DNA of 64,000 nucleotides. It comes from Erythrophleum ivorense. Its lineage: Eukaryota; Streptophyta; Magnoliopsida; Fabales; Fabaceae. The DNA is taken from NCBI GenBank assembly GCA_026724425.1, contig JAIUCV010000011.1:3679501-3743500 (forward strand), in the 5' to 3' direction. Positions 1 to 12,600 of this stretch are shown here, piece by piece. The notes below the pieces were generated by a model that searched no databases, was not told the DNA's origin, and was given only the letters and a program-made list of their open reading frames with translations. Each line of letters starts with the position of its first letter. Positions within the stretch are counted from its first letter, which is position 1. Made by a program: the position numbers and the translations under genes.

Positions 1-1518
1 GTCCTTTTCCACTCCCGTGTGGAATCTAGGAGTTGAAAAACATAATGGGCCTTCATCTCCCAATTCAAATATTAGAAACAAATTCTTTAAATTAATAACA
101 AAATATTACTAATCAATCATTCCATCGTATTCACGTAAACAAATTAATTAATTAAAAGCACAAGTGTCATAGTCGTCTGCATTGACTCTCAAACAGCAAA
201 TGATCGTCTCACTTTCTCAACGGTTGGCAAACTAAGCTGGACATTTTTGTATCTAGGCTTTGATCGTTTTCCCATTATTGTAATATTAAAATGAATAAGC
301 ACTACTAGTGTCGCTTAATTTTCTTCAAGTTTGTCATAAATTTGCATTTGTACCCTTCTTTTCTGACTTATTTAAAAATTCTCTTGTAAACACGAAAGAG
401 ATAGGAATGTTGGTTTCGTATGTGTAACGTATGATGAAGCTCATCATTTGGGTTGAACTTGAAGGAATATTGTGTTTGGAAGGAGTAAACCCACCTGTAG
501 AAGGAGGCGCAGGCTTGGCTTTTATCTCTCCAAATTTGGTATGATTGAGGGGAGCCTCGTATACGAGATGCGTAAACACCTTTTGTAATCAAAACAATTG
601 TGTCTTTTTAAAGTCGGATGTTATTTTGACAACACAATGTTGTGTTGAAGTCCAAAGGATAGAAAAGTAAATGGAAATTGCACTTCAAATTGCCCACTTT
701 TTAGTGGGAAGATGCATGTAATCCTCTATGTTCACACAACTTTTAATCGTCTTAGAAGAAAAATGCGAACGCAATTAAATAATAGCATTTATGTTAATGT
801 TTGTCCCCAACAAAAGTTTGCCCTCACATTGGGAGCACGAACGAGCATGACAAATTTTTACTTCTTCCTTTTCATGAACCAAAAAAATCTTTGATATAAA
901 GACTAAAACAAGATAGACATGCATGTTAGATAGTAATAATACATTTTATTTTAATAATAAACTTTGATTGACGCACTCTGTATACTTGTATCAAAAAATT
1001 CATGTAAAACAACCTCTTTGCACTCATGTAATCTCATATAATCCTAGTTTTAACAATAAAAAGTGTAGCGAGGTAGGGGTTTCATGTAAATATTAAAAGT
1101 TGAGGGTAAAGTATGAAGAAAAAAAGGAAAATGGTTAAAAAAATGAGAAGTTGGGAGATGAAATGGTAAGAAAAGAAAGACAAAAGTCAAAGAAGTGGCA
1201 AGTGAGATTCGCTGGCAGAGGAAGGTGACGTCAGAAGTTACGCGTATGTTTGGCGGGAACGAAGTGATGGTCTTCAACAGATTCGTAATGGGGCGCTCCA
1301 ATCGAACCGTGCCTCAGTGGGGGCGGTTTTTTATTTTTAGACAATGTTATGAAGTTTGAATTTTTATTATGTTAAATTTTAAAAAAAAATTATATAAATT
1401 ATTTTTTTATTATTATATACAGAGATTTTCAAATAGTTTAACATAAACAATTTTTTTATTTCTTTTAGAATTTTGTCTTTTAGTTGCTAGTCCCCACGAA
1501 CTCCCGCACGTGCATGGA

Positions 1519-1546
<28 letters not shown>
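1519..1546. repeat. (CT)14 microsatellite
   Basis: Perfect CT dinucleotide run (GA on the other strand). GA/CT runs of this kind are common in plant promoters and 5' UTRs, but no coding region follows closely on either strand. Confidence 0.9.
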
Positions 1547-1550
<4 letters not shown>

Positions 1551-2825
1551 CACCAAAGTATGTGTTTGGTCAGAAGAAGAACTGAGAAGATATGGGATGG
1601 GCATTCTACGTAGGTAGGCTTTTGCTTTGAATTGTTGTAGACATGTAGACAAGGGTGGTGTTTTGTTTGGGTTAGTTGAGCTGAGAGAGTTCTGAGATTT
1701 GAAATGTGTGAGAATGGAAATGGACCAATCAATCAGTCACCTCATGCGATGCAAGCAATTATTGTGGGTTCTCCAATTTCATTATCTTCCTTCCCTTTTG
1801 TTAATTTTACTAATGTTTTTGTTTTTGTTGTACTTTTGAGTTAAACAAACCCAAAGCTTACTTGCAAAATTTCCATTTGTTTGATGAGGTTGGTAAAGAT
1901 TGGTTTGCAACTTTGAATTTGAAGGCCCCCTCAACTTATAATTGCCATTTGCTCTGCAATAACAAACGAACTCATGATTTGCTGCTCTTTGATAACAAAT
2001 TAAATTCTGAATCATCACCAATTACTGCCTTTGCCTTGATTCATTAGTTCCCTCTTAGTCCACCTTTGATGACACCATTCATAAGCTTTTGTCACACCAA
2101 CATTGAGGTAATTTCCTCTCTTTCGTTAAGTGTCATTTTGATATTGTACCTCCAATAATTAAAAATGAGAGACTTTTAGGATGATGTGATCCTTTTAAAT
2201 ATAAGTGAATTAAATCAATCATATTAGAAGTGAGTTTCCCTAAATTGTATCTCACATGCTTATTCATAATTAACTTGATTTACTTATTATTTACAAAACA
2301 AGTCTACCTAAAGTTTTTATTTTTTTAAAGGAAAGGAAATGATCTTTTTTGTTTGAAAAATATATGCTTCAATGATCTAAATCTTAAAAATACATAACTC
2401 AACATTTAAAAATTTTAGATTTATTATTCGTTAATCCCTAAAATATGTATTGATAGAAACTAACGAGTAGCGATTAAAAAAATTTTAAAAATTATTTTTA
2501 AGATTTATAAATTAGATAATTGAGACATATATTGTGTGTGTTGTAAAAATTAAAAATCAAATAGCTGAAACATGTGTTTTAAGAGACCAAAAACTACATT
2601 TCCAAGAAATTAAGATGTAAAAGGTTTGTAAAAAAAAAAAGATCGTTTGGACCGTAAGTTAATTGAACATTGTCTTTAGTAATAACCCTTCGTTGATTGA
2701 ACTAAACGAGCAGTTTTTTTGTGTTATGAAAGCATAGAACAATAATTTTTAGCCTGCCCAAATTACTCATTAGTGTCGGCGCATATTATTTACAGGTTAA
2801 GCATTACTATAAACAGTACTTTAAA

Positions 2826-2890
2826 GGCCCAAAGCCCAAACATAAGTCTTGTTCTTAAGGGCCAAGGCATTGTTGGGCTACTTTAAGCCT
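2826..2890. promoter_or_regulatory. Site II-like TGGGCY cluster upstream of FUC1
   Basis: Several GGCCC/AGCCCA/TGGGCT elements lie within about 65 bases: AGCCCA at 2833-2838, TGGGCT at 2874-2879, and nearby GGCCC and GGGCC. Such elements (site II, TCP-factor type) are known in promoters of broadly expressed plant genes. They sit about 240-290 bases before the chosen FUC1 start. The regulatory role is inferred from motif and position only. Confidence 0.3.
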
Positions 2891-3117
2891 GGTGTCGCTA
2901 TCAATACTTGAGATCCAATTGCAGGCAATATTATTTACCTAAATCCACCACGAGGGCCTTGGTCTCAAGTCTCAACCAAAAAACACTTGCAAATTTGTAG
3001 GATGCATTAGTTTTGGTATAATTGCAGAGAATGACACTAGACGACCTCTTTGCTTGTTTCTTGGTCAAAGGCTCGAATCTAATCCGTCTCAGTTTTGAGC
3101 TCCATATCTCTCTAACG

Positions 3118-6091
3118 ATGAAAAAGAAGATGAAGAGATTCTCTTACAGAAGCCACAATCCTAAGGTCAAAATCTCAGATTGCCCACTACCCTTTTTTCA
3201 AATCCCCTCCATAATACTCCTCGCTCTATGTTTCGTCCCTTCATCTTCTTCAACATCAAACCTCAAGCCCCCTCCTCCTCCTCTCCCTCTTTTGCCCATC
3301 CCCAATGCTTTCCAGCTCCAATGGCAAATCGGCGAAATGGCCCTCTTCCTCCACTTCGGAACGAACACCTTCACTGACTCAGAATGGGGTACCGGCCATG
3401 CCGCCCCCTCTGTCTTCAACCCAACCAAGCTCAATGCCACACAGTGGGTTCGAGTTGCCAAAGAATCGGGATTTACTCGTGTAATTCTAACTGCGAAACA
3501 CCATGATGGTTTCTGCTTGTGGCCCTCTGAGTATACCGATTACTCTGTGCGGTCGAGCAAGTGGAGAAACGGGACCGGCGATGTCGTCGCCGAGTTGGCT
3601 GCTGCCGCCAAGGACGCCGGCGTTGGCCTCGGGCTTTACCTTTCGCCTTGGGATCGGCACGAGCCATGTTACGGTAAGACTGTGGAGTATAACGAGTATT
3701 ACATGGCGCAAATGACTGAACTACTCACTAGGTAATTCAGGTTGAGCCTTTCAGGGCATTTCCGGATTTGGTCGTGTAAATTTATCTGATTTTCTTGAGC
3801 AATCCCGGGTGTGATTTGCTTTATTGAGTGTTGCGTTTTCTATTGTTGATTGGGGGTGTTTCTTTCCGTTTAACGCTAACAAAATTAGGAACATCAAGTC
3901 CGGCTGCAAGCCACCACATAAATACATCAATATCTCGGACATGTTTCAATTGATACAATGTCTTTCACTTTTCATTCCGTAGTAGCTCCAGGAGGTTTTT
4001 AATTAGATTTTTCTTCTATGGGTATCTGATGATTTCATGACTTTGCAGTGGCTTGTGGTATGATAGTATTCATAGTCATGGTATTCCAAGCATATATGAA
4101 CCTACCTCTGTTTTGTGTTACTGGCTATTGCTTCTAAACTGTATCTGACTATAACCATTATGAGGTTGAGTTGTGACTTATGTCTTAACGTAGTTTGATT
4201 CTTATAAATTTTGATTCTCTCTGTTCTCCTGGAGATTCTGTGACAATCTGCTACTTACATGCATTTCATTTTTTGATATTGGAAATCATTCAAATACTCA
4301 GTCCGTTTAAACCAGGTATGGAGAGGTTAAGGATGTTTATCTGGATGGTGCAAAAGGGGAAGGAGAGAAGGACATGGAATATTTCTTTGAAAGTTGGTTT
4401 TGTCTGATTCATCAGCTCCAACCGAGGGCTATCATTTTTTCTGATGCTGGTCCTGACACCAGGTGGATTGGTGATGAAGCTGGTGTGGCTGGGTCCACTT
4501 GTTGGTCTCTCTTCAACAAGAGTGCCGTTGAAATTGGTGCGACTAACCCCCAGTGAGTTATCTTTCATTCTAACAATCCTAAATATAATTGTCTCTACTT
4601 TATAATTTGGTTTAAATTTTCCTTTTTTAATTTTTTCCCCCATTTTTATGATATGGTCATTACTCAGCACTAAGCAACATATAATTCTGCCAAGTACATG
4701 GCCGCACCAAGTCAAAATTAGTCTTCTCATTGGTTGTACCTTATCTTGCAGCTTTAGTACATTAGCGTTCTTCACTATGTACAGTTCTAAAAAAGTGTGC
4801 ACTGTTTGGTCCTAAAACTTATGAGTCTTTTCCTTGTGAGTATTGTGCTGGGTGCATGACTTGAGTCACACCAAGCACAAGTTAGTCATATCAGTTGTAT
4901 GCCACCTCCCTTGCAGCTTCAATACATTATTGTTCCTCACCATATGCATATTCTACAAAATGTGCGCTGATGAGTTCTGAATCTTTATTCTGATTCAGAG
5001 CCTTAGGAACACAGCACAGGTTTAAGGAACAATACCAGAAAGTCATGAAACTGGATCTCTTAATAGACGTTAATTAGTATTCAAAGGACTTATTGCCTAA
5101 AATGTTAATTTGATTCTGGAGATTCCTTGGTTTCCAGAATGAAAATTTAGTTTGCAAATTTCAGCGCTTGATTCCTTGCTTCATATATTTATGTTAAGAC
5201 CTGAAATTCAGAGGGACATATAGATGACTCAAAAGGTTCAATGTTATACAAATGATTCACTACTCACTTTGTCTTAACTGAGAGTAATAACACACAGATT
5301 TAACAATTATGGTCTTTATATCTGACAGATACGCAAGTAGAGGAGATCCAGTTGGTCATGACTGGGTACCTGCTGAGTGTGATGTCTCTATCAGACCTCG
5401 TTGGTTTTGGCATGCTTCTGAAGTTCCAAAGTCTGCAAGGACTCTGCTTGACATATACTATACATCAGTTGGTCGAAACTGTCACCTACTACTCAATGTG
5501 CCCCCTAACTCTTCAGGTCTTATTTCAGATGAGGACGTCCAAGTTCTTCAAGAGTTCAACGAGATCCGCAGGTCCATATTCTCTCATAATCTGGCTCTGA
5601 ATGCTCTTCTTTGTGCTAGCAGCACACGAGGAGGGATTCAAGATCCTCGTTTCAGTCCTTACAATGTTTTTGAAGAAGGCATACTGACTTACTGGGCCCC
5701 CGAGGAGAATCAACCTACTTGGATACTGTATATAAATCTTCAAAAATTAGTATCATTCAACGTTCTGAAATTGCAAGAGCCTATTCATATGGGACAACGG
5801 GTGATGGAGTTTCACCTGGAGACGCTTAATAAAGCTGTATGGAAGAGAGTTATAAATGGCACCACCATAGGATATCAGAGGCTGTTACGATTTCCAGAAC
5901 TAAAATCTCAGCACTTGAAGCTTGTGATAGACGAGTCTCGAGCAGAACCATTGATCTCATACTTGGGAATCTACATGGATCGAGTCTCCATATTAAGCGA
6001 CATATCTCATAGTAACTTCGTATACCATTCCAATGGTAGCCAAGTTCTTCGCAGTACTACGCAAAAGCATTCTCGAAGTGCTACAATGTAG
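3118..6091 (+). CDS. FUC1: Alpha-L-fucosidase 1 (GH29), 3 exons
   Basis: Secreted or vacuolar glycosidase that removes alpha-1,3/1,4-linked fucose from glycans such as N-glycans (known for plant FUC1). Exons are 3118-3731, 4316-4552 and 5329-6091, with GT-AG borders and phase kept, giving 537 residues; Arabidopsis FUC1 is about 506. A hydrophobic N-terminal segment (residues about 27-41, IPSIILLALCF) looks like a signal peptide and precedes a proline-rich linker. The GH29 core shows TAKHHDGFCLW (residues 126-136) and VYLDGAKG, whose Asp215 is the expected nucleophile. It also has WFWHASE and the LLNVPPNSSGLI block, followed by a C-terminal beta domain. An in-frame ATG at 3022 would add 32 residues; 3118 places the signal segment nearer the N terminus. 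The gene is convergent with the methyltransferase, with 560 bases between stops. Intron 2 contains an internal duplication. Confidence 0.95.
4689..4967 (+). repeat. Diverged tandem duplication in FUC1 intron 2
   Basis: Unit 1 (about 4689-4800) and unit 2 (about 4847-4967) share the same order of words: CACCAAG, TTAGTC, GTTGTA, TTGCAGCTT, TACATTA, TTC.TCAC, ATGTAC/ATGCAT, TCTA.AAAA and TGTGC. The period is about 160 bases. Both copies carry a CTTGCAG word resembling a 3' splice site, but neither is followed by frame-compatible FUC1 coding sequence. Confidence 0.7.
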
Positions 6092-6651
6092 ATTTTACCC
6101 CATTTCTTTCTTTGTCGTCATAAAATTTGTATACGTTGCACATGGAAAATATGAATTCAATTTTGGTTCTTGCACGAATCCTTAAATATGAAGAGAGAGA
6201 AGCATGATCTTAAAACCATGTCAAATATCGGAATCCACGCAGTCTTTTTTCTTTTCTCTGGGCTTATAATATTAGCCGGCTAACCCTGTTCCCAAGTTTA
6301 ATTTTCTAAGCACAACATTTAGCATGATCTCTATATGGTACAAATACACCTATTTTCACGCCTATTGTACGTGTTGTGCACTTGTCTGTGCATCATAGAA
6401 CATAACTCACCCATGCATTCTCATGTCAAGTAGAACAATATTTAACATGTGCAAGGTGCGCTGGCCAAGTACTTCATATTATGCAAATGCTTTCTATTTC
6501 TGGCATGTCGAATAAGTATGCGGCTTCATAGTTAGAAGGCCAAAATTGGGGCTGATGAGATGGAATAGTAAGTTATCGGAAGGTAGATTACCAAGTGAAG
6601 GTAAGCATAGGACTCTCTCTGACTATAAGCCCCCCACACCAACTCTCAAAA
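6092..6651. other. Convergent 3' intergenic region
   Basis: Space between the FUC1 stop and the methyltransferase stop, presumably holding both 3' UTRs. No further coding sequence or repeat was recognised. Confidence 0.6.
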
Positions 6652-9617
6652 TCAGGTTATTTTTACATCTCGCAGAATCCTTGCGGCCATCGAGCCATAT
6701 CTTCTGGCTTCCCACTCACTAAGTTTTGTGTTCGGGGGGATAGTCTCAACTTTTTCTTCGGCACAATCAGACCTTTCTTCTTCTGCAACATTTTCCTCAC
6801 TAGTTTTGTCTTCTCCACTAGTTTTGACGCCATCAACTTTTTCAGCAGTGACCTGACCTGAGTTCTCTATGCACTCCGCTGGAGGTTTTGATCCCATAAT
6901 GAAGAGCTGAATACTAGGATGTTGGAAAGTTTCATCCATCTGCACATACTGAACTCTTCAGTGCAACTTCAAACAGCTCATTAAAGTTAAAGTCATCCAT
7001 TTAGCATGGTATCCGAAAGTGTTGCTAATCCCAGACACAACTATATAGCTTTAGTTCATACAACGAAAAACCTACCTTGGACTTTGGAACAGTCTTTACA
7101 TCAAAGTTTTTTTTCCACATCTGAAGCATCTGCTCATGGACAATGGTGGAACGGATCTCATAGCCCAGCTTCAAGGTAAAAAAATAAAAAATACACGAGC
7201 AAATAAGTGAACCATCCAAGTCTAGTATAAGAAATAAGTACATGACATTAGAATACTACCAAAATTGTAGTCTTAGGTCCAGATAAAGCAACGATTGTCT
7301 GCAATAGAGGCTCCAATAAATGCTCTACATAAACCTTCAGAGGATTAAGTTGGAACAAAAATTAGAATAACACGAGGAAAGATGAAACATTGCATACCAA
7401 ATGAGTAAAAACAGTCAGGAACTATGCCCACTTCATAGTTCCGAGATGAGACAGATTACCTACCAAGGGTACCATGTGCTCAAGTGCTCACCATGAACCC
7501 TTCCCCAATCCACACACACATATGCATATATGCTTCAAAAGTATATGACATGGGAAATGATCATTAAAGAATGAATGCCAGGGTAAACATTTTTCAAAAT
7601 TGAAGTGACATTCACTCTGCCTTAGATGCAGAAAGGTGTGCTTAAGACTTACAACATCAGTACCAATAATGTAGTCAAACGGAGGACCAACAGCCCTAAA
7701 GTGATCCTTGTCTCCCCACTGTAACTCTGAAACCTTGATTGAACCAAATGAATCTAGAAAGAACAAAAGTCTTTGTGAGATACTATAGTTCTAATTCACA
7801 GAATAATAAATCGCCTAAGACCAAGTACATGTATGGAAAACATCCCCTCCCAAAAAGTAATATGTTTCACAAGTTCAGAAACATATATTCAACTCCCAAG
7901 TTTCACAAACTAACACACCCACGGCATCTGGCAATGAGGATGGTTCAAAAGTTCCAAAACACACCAGGATTCTTCTGCATGACCCTTGAAATATTACGTT
8001 CAACATTTCTCTGTAGTAATGGCAGAACCTCTTTTTGGTCTGTCACTATGACATCACACCCCAGCAAAGCCATACCTGTGAAGGAAGCACAGCTCAGACC
8101 AGGCATCACCAACCTACCAAAGTAGGGCAGCTTGAACAATTCCAACCATGGAATGCATGTAGGTAGCCTGAATTAATTCAAGGAACAAATATTAATCTTT
8201 TGACTATAATATTAAAACTCACCAAATCCAGAAACTCCACAACCAGCTCCGAGTTCAATTACTCGTTTTCCTTTAAGTTTAGCGGGGCAAAACCTTCCCT
8301 TTCTGCAATTTTTTTCCTGAATCAATAAAACATGCACCCTAGGGTTTAAAATCATGGGAATTCGGAGATATTACTAGATGGTTCAAAATGCATATAACTT
8401 TTAAAGAAACCAAATGGCAATATCTAAAGAAATTGAAATTTTAGTTCATGCTCTAGCATGAAAGGATCTAACTTCAACTTAGGAAGACATTGTCTTCTGA
8501 AAAAAGAGATGAATTTATTCTCCCCAACCCCCCCCCCCCCAAAAAAAAAAGAAAAACAGCAATGCAATGTCGGTTTTCTCTCTCTTCCAGTACTTCCTAG
8601 GAGTCAAAGAGATATAGTTAATAAAAACATAGCATTGGAAAACAAAATTGAAGATGAAAAGAACAGCAATGGTCATCAGAGGTATATTCCAGCCTTTTAG
8701 ATAAACTTTTATTCAGGTCCTACAATAAGTTCAATTCAAGGCTTATTTTTATTTCTTTTCTTCATAAAAAGGCCCAAAAATTACAAAGTAAGTTTCACCA
8801 ATACTTTAGAAATCAGAAATATGAAGAATGAAGCAGCTAAGTTCTACAATAATGTCCAAAAATTAAAGATGTAACAAAATTATGCCTCAATGGAAAAATA
8901 AAAGGGCATAAAACTTACAAGAAACTTGACAAACACAAGTGACGCATCCCATACAGTAGTTCCCAAGTGCTTGGAATTGGGATCCTACCACAATCATAAT
9001 CCAATTTACATTGTCAGAGAATTTATAGAAGGATATTCAAGAATATGTAGCATCAGACATTAACAAATATGTAAGAGAACAATCTCTAATAGGAGCATCA
9101 TCAAGTTTTAAGAACTTCCAAGGATGTTTATGTCTATTCCACTGAATAAAGGAACAAAGCTTCACCTGCACATTAATCTATTAATCTACTAGCCTTTCAA
9201 GATTACAAAACTCAAAAACCATAGGCCTATAAACTGCAGTAAAGATTAATTACCTGGAATCACCCCTCCACCCTCCAGGATAGGATTAGTTTTGAAAACA
9301 GCATACTTGAAAAACAAAAATATACCTGAGAAAACTGCAACTCATGGCCCAAAACCTCCAATGGCATTTCGAATGTTGTTGGGGAATTCAATCTGGTATG
9401 ATGATCATATATAATAGGAAAGACAAATTTAAGAATACATAACAAATTATAGTTAGAAAAGAAAAAGGAGGGGAAAAAAAAAGAATCTTTACGCGGTCAT
9501 AATCACTAGAGCTCTGCATTTACAAATATAAATTAGACAGAGTCTTGTAAATAGAAGTATTGATAGCCATCATCATTTGTCAAATAACTCATTACAAACA
9601 CACCTGTCAGGCTCCAT
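6652..9617 (-). CDS. METTL21-type protein-lysine methyltransferase, 9 coding exons
   Basis: SAM-dependent methyltransferase of the Methyltransf_16 (METTL21/VCP-KMT) family, which methylates lysines on proteins such as chaperones. The substrate here is unknown. Coding exons, in transcription order, are 9617-9604, 9392-9326, 8984-8919, 8316-8223, 8075-7965, 7753-7653, 7334-7260, 7168-7076 and 6939-6652. All have GT-AG borders and the total is 302 residues. Features seen are LGTTVWDAS (residues 34-42), SAM motif I ELGAGCGVSG (70-79), acidic-loop VTDQ (91-94) and the family DxxY signature DVVY (150-153) followed by VEHLLEPLL. The first exon has only 14 coding bases (MEPD plus two bases of Arg). 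After the catalytic core, at about residue 222, there is an acidic Glu/Ser-rich tail of about 80 residues ending in a basic segment, WEARRYGSMAARILRDVKIT. Family is certain; orthology to a named Arabidopsis gene is not claimed. Confidence 0.92.
8528..8550. repeat. C13A10 homopolymer junction
   Basis: Thirteen C followed directly by ten A, inside intron 3 of the methyltransferase gene. The opposite strand reads T10G13, very close to the T9G14 block at 45205-45227. The run length is likely to vary and is prone to sequencing error. Confidence 0.9.
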
Positions 9618-12600
9618 AGGATCACTGTCTGCTAAAAAAATGCTTATATAACAAATGCAATTCTAGAAGCCTTATTCCCGACGTAAGCTCATATTTTGCT
9701 CAGAACTCACTGTAACAAAATAAACGATATTGATTAATCAGAACATAAATATAGTTTAAAAAGAGAGAGGGGAGAGGGAAGCACTATATCTATGATGGAC
9801 TAGGAATCTAAACTCCCAATAACTTCAGGTATGGGGATTCTTTCTTTTGATGACTCCAAATCATTAGTAAAATGAGATTCTAAAGTCGGGATCTTTCTAA
9901 GCAAAAACAGTAAAAGGTGAGAATCCACATCAATAACATATTCTATGACAGGCGTTTCAAACTCTTTACGTTCAATGTAGCAGAATTGTTCCCCTCATCA
10001 TCACTTGTTAATTACACTGTAAAATAACCTAGACCCAGATACAATTTTCCGAAGTTAAACCCTAACTCGTCCGATTCCTGAGCACAATTGAAACACAGCA
10101 TTCAAAGTTTACTATTTTTCATTGCATCGTAACTCATATATCAACTTCTCACACTTCTTTTTTTTAATATTTTTGGGCATTTTCAGGTAAGTATATCATA
10201 AATAAACGATTATATAAGAAAATAAATTGAAGCAACAACATAATCACGAAGAAGGAGAAGAGAGATTAAACCATGCTCCGTGCTCCCCTAAAGCTTGAAC
10301 TTCCAATTGACCTCAACAAAAGGCAAATTGATCCTTTGGGACTGAAAGAATGCGAAGCTCGAATGGCTTTATGGTTAGCTCAAGACAGTAACGGCAAATA
10401 TCGGCGTGGGAATTCAGATGGGGTAAACTTTCAAGCAACTGAAATTAGAAGATGGTCGTCAAAAAGAGTCCGGGGATGCACATCTCAATTTCGATGGTAC
10501 AATTTTTAAATTTTTTTTATAAAAAATATATATTTTTTAATAATTATCAGTTATAGAAATATTTTTATTTTATATTTTATATCTTATAAAAAAAATTAAA
10601 TTTTAAAAAATTATACAAAATCTAAACTATCTAAATTAAATTTAAACTATTTAAATAGATGCGCACCAGATCTAAAAGCCATTTTATTGCTACTGTATGG
10701 GGCTATTATTATTATTATTTTATTTTCTTGTTTCTCTTGTCAGATAAAATAGCATTGCTAAATTTTTTTTTGATAAATAGTGAAAATACAAAGAATTAAA
10801 AAGCGTGTCTCTCATGTTGTGGAATTAGTACAATTTTAAGAGAAAAAAAAAAAGCTTGCAAGTAAATTCCAAATACTCTGTTGCAAAACTTTTATCAAAA
10901 TAACAATTCATAACTTCAAGTGACAATCGTCCTTTTAAAAATTAAAAAAAAAATCTCATATTTAATGGATATATGTGAAAATTCAAAATTCATTACTGCT
11001 TAATAAGAAAACCTACACCATGTTTCAATTGCCAAGAATAGGATTATTAAACAGCCTTGATACAACGTGTAATTCTAAATTTATTGTCTAAACTTGTAAT
11101 TACTAAACCAAATCGAAATCATAGCTCTTCCTTTTCTCCCTATACTACAATGGTAGGGTCAGCTAACAAACAAATACTATTGATTAAACAAGAGTGTCTC
11201 ATCCGATGTTGGGTAACTTCTTTGCCTAAACCCTAATTGCAGGTGAAACCAAATTGTCTACGCAAATACATATAGAAGAACCAAATGACTATATGATTCC
11301 TCTTGATAATCACAAAATTGGCATACATCTTTAATGTGCATATGATATAAATAAAAGTTACTGCCAGAGATAGAGTCTTATAAAGTAATTTCTAGCTAAA
11401 AAGAAGTACTCGGAGCAGAAGTAATAACCTCCAAAACTTATCCCAATCTATAAACAAGTTCAAATGATGTGAGTATAGCTGCCCAAATAACAATTTATAA
11501 ATATATGTCACTCTATAAGACCCTACATTTATATCTATCCATACTAGCTCATTACCTTAGCCCAGGATAAATGTTAATAAAATAGTATTTAAGGATACTA
11601 TTAATCTACATTTTCATTTTCTAATAAATATTACTTGTGTGGGAGAGATCAGTTAACGATAAAATAAAGGTGCTAACTAGTAGTAAAAAACTAAAATTTT
11701 TATACAATATGCTTTATCACTTCATTTAATAACACAGAAATTAATAGGGTGGAGCTATGACGTGGAGGCTAAACACAAGTTCTCCTTTATATACGAAGAG
11801 ATTATATATAATATCTATGTCTTCAGATAAATGATGTCGAGATAAGCCTCTTTTTGTTTGGTTGAAACTCATTTACAGAAAAGTTGATCGTAGTTCATAG
11901 TCATTCAAATGTCTTCCCCTTGCTCACTTTCTGCATTCATAGAATTTTCTCCTCAGGGGAGAAGACAATCACTAATTAGAAAAAGTATCATTTTGAAATA
12001 AAACTACGAGTTTTGCAGATGCAAATAAAGAATGTAACTATGCAACAAATCGATTGAGGTTATGGTATATTGTTATGCACTTGAAAATTTTTTTAACACA
12101 TCCATTGCCACATTTTGTAACACTTTAGAACCTTTCAAAGTTGTACTAATATGTAGAGAAAAGTGGATCCTAACAAATGAGGTTGAATATAAATATGATA
12201 TATATGTTTAATATGAATAGTATTGAAATTGAGGAAAATAAAGGGGAGACACCTCACCAATTCATTAAAGCTTAGCAATCTAAAAAGGTTTTCAATTCTT
12301 CCCATAAGTATGTCAAAATTGGCACTTGGAAGTGAAACCTAAAAATATGAATTTTAATACTTAATTAGCAAACAGATCCTTGAATGATTTGGAAGGATTG
12401 GTTCATTGATTAAAGTATGCTTTCTATTACTAATGTACCAAATTGTTTTGTGAAATTTCAAATTTTCGAAGTACAAGTAGGCTAACAATTTAGAAAGTAA
12501 ATTTGGTTTATTACTTTAAAAATAATTATTTTTGTGATTTATATATAGTCAATTTTTAGGATATTTACATGTAATGGTGATTGAAACACGCCTCTTCACC

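Larger units (their letters stand above)
1..3117. other. Spacer and FUC1 upstream region
   Basis: No gene recognised. The stretch is AT-rich with scattered short open frames that resemble no family I know. It holds a CT microsatellite (1519-1546). Just before FUC1 there is a cluster of GCCCA/TGGGC motifs (about 2826-2890). A GC-richer patch at 1190-1330 could be part of a transcribed or promoter region, but I cannot assign it. Confidence 0.5.

Noticed and set aside
334..592. Minus-strand frame containing PAPPSTGGFTPSKHN, faintly like IDA-type peptide motifs
   Set aside because: No signal peptide precedes it, the motif is interrupted and not at the C terminus, and the open frame is short. Chance resemblance is likely.
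10273..10509. 78-codon plus-strand open frame upstream of the methyltransferase
   Set aside because: No family resemblance and no extending exons found. It lies near the presumed divergent promoter region.
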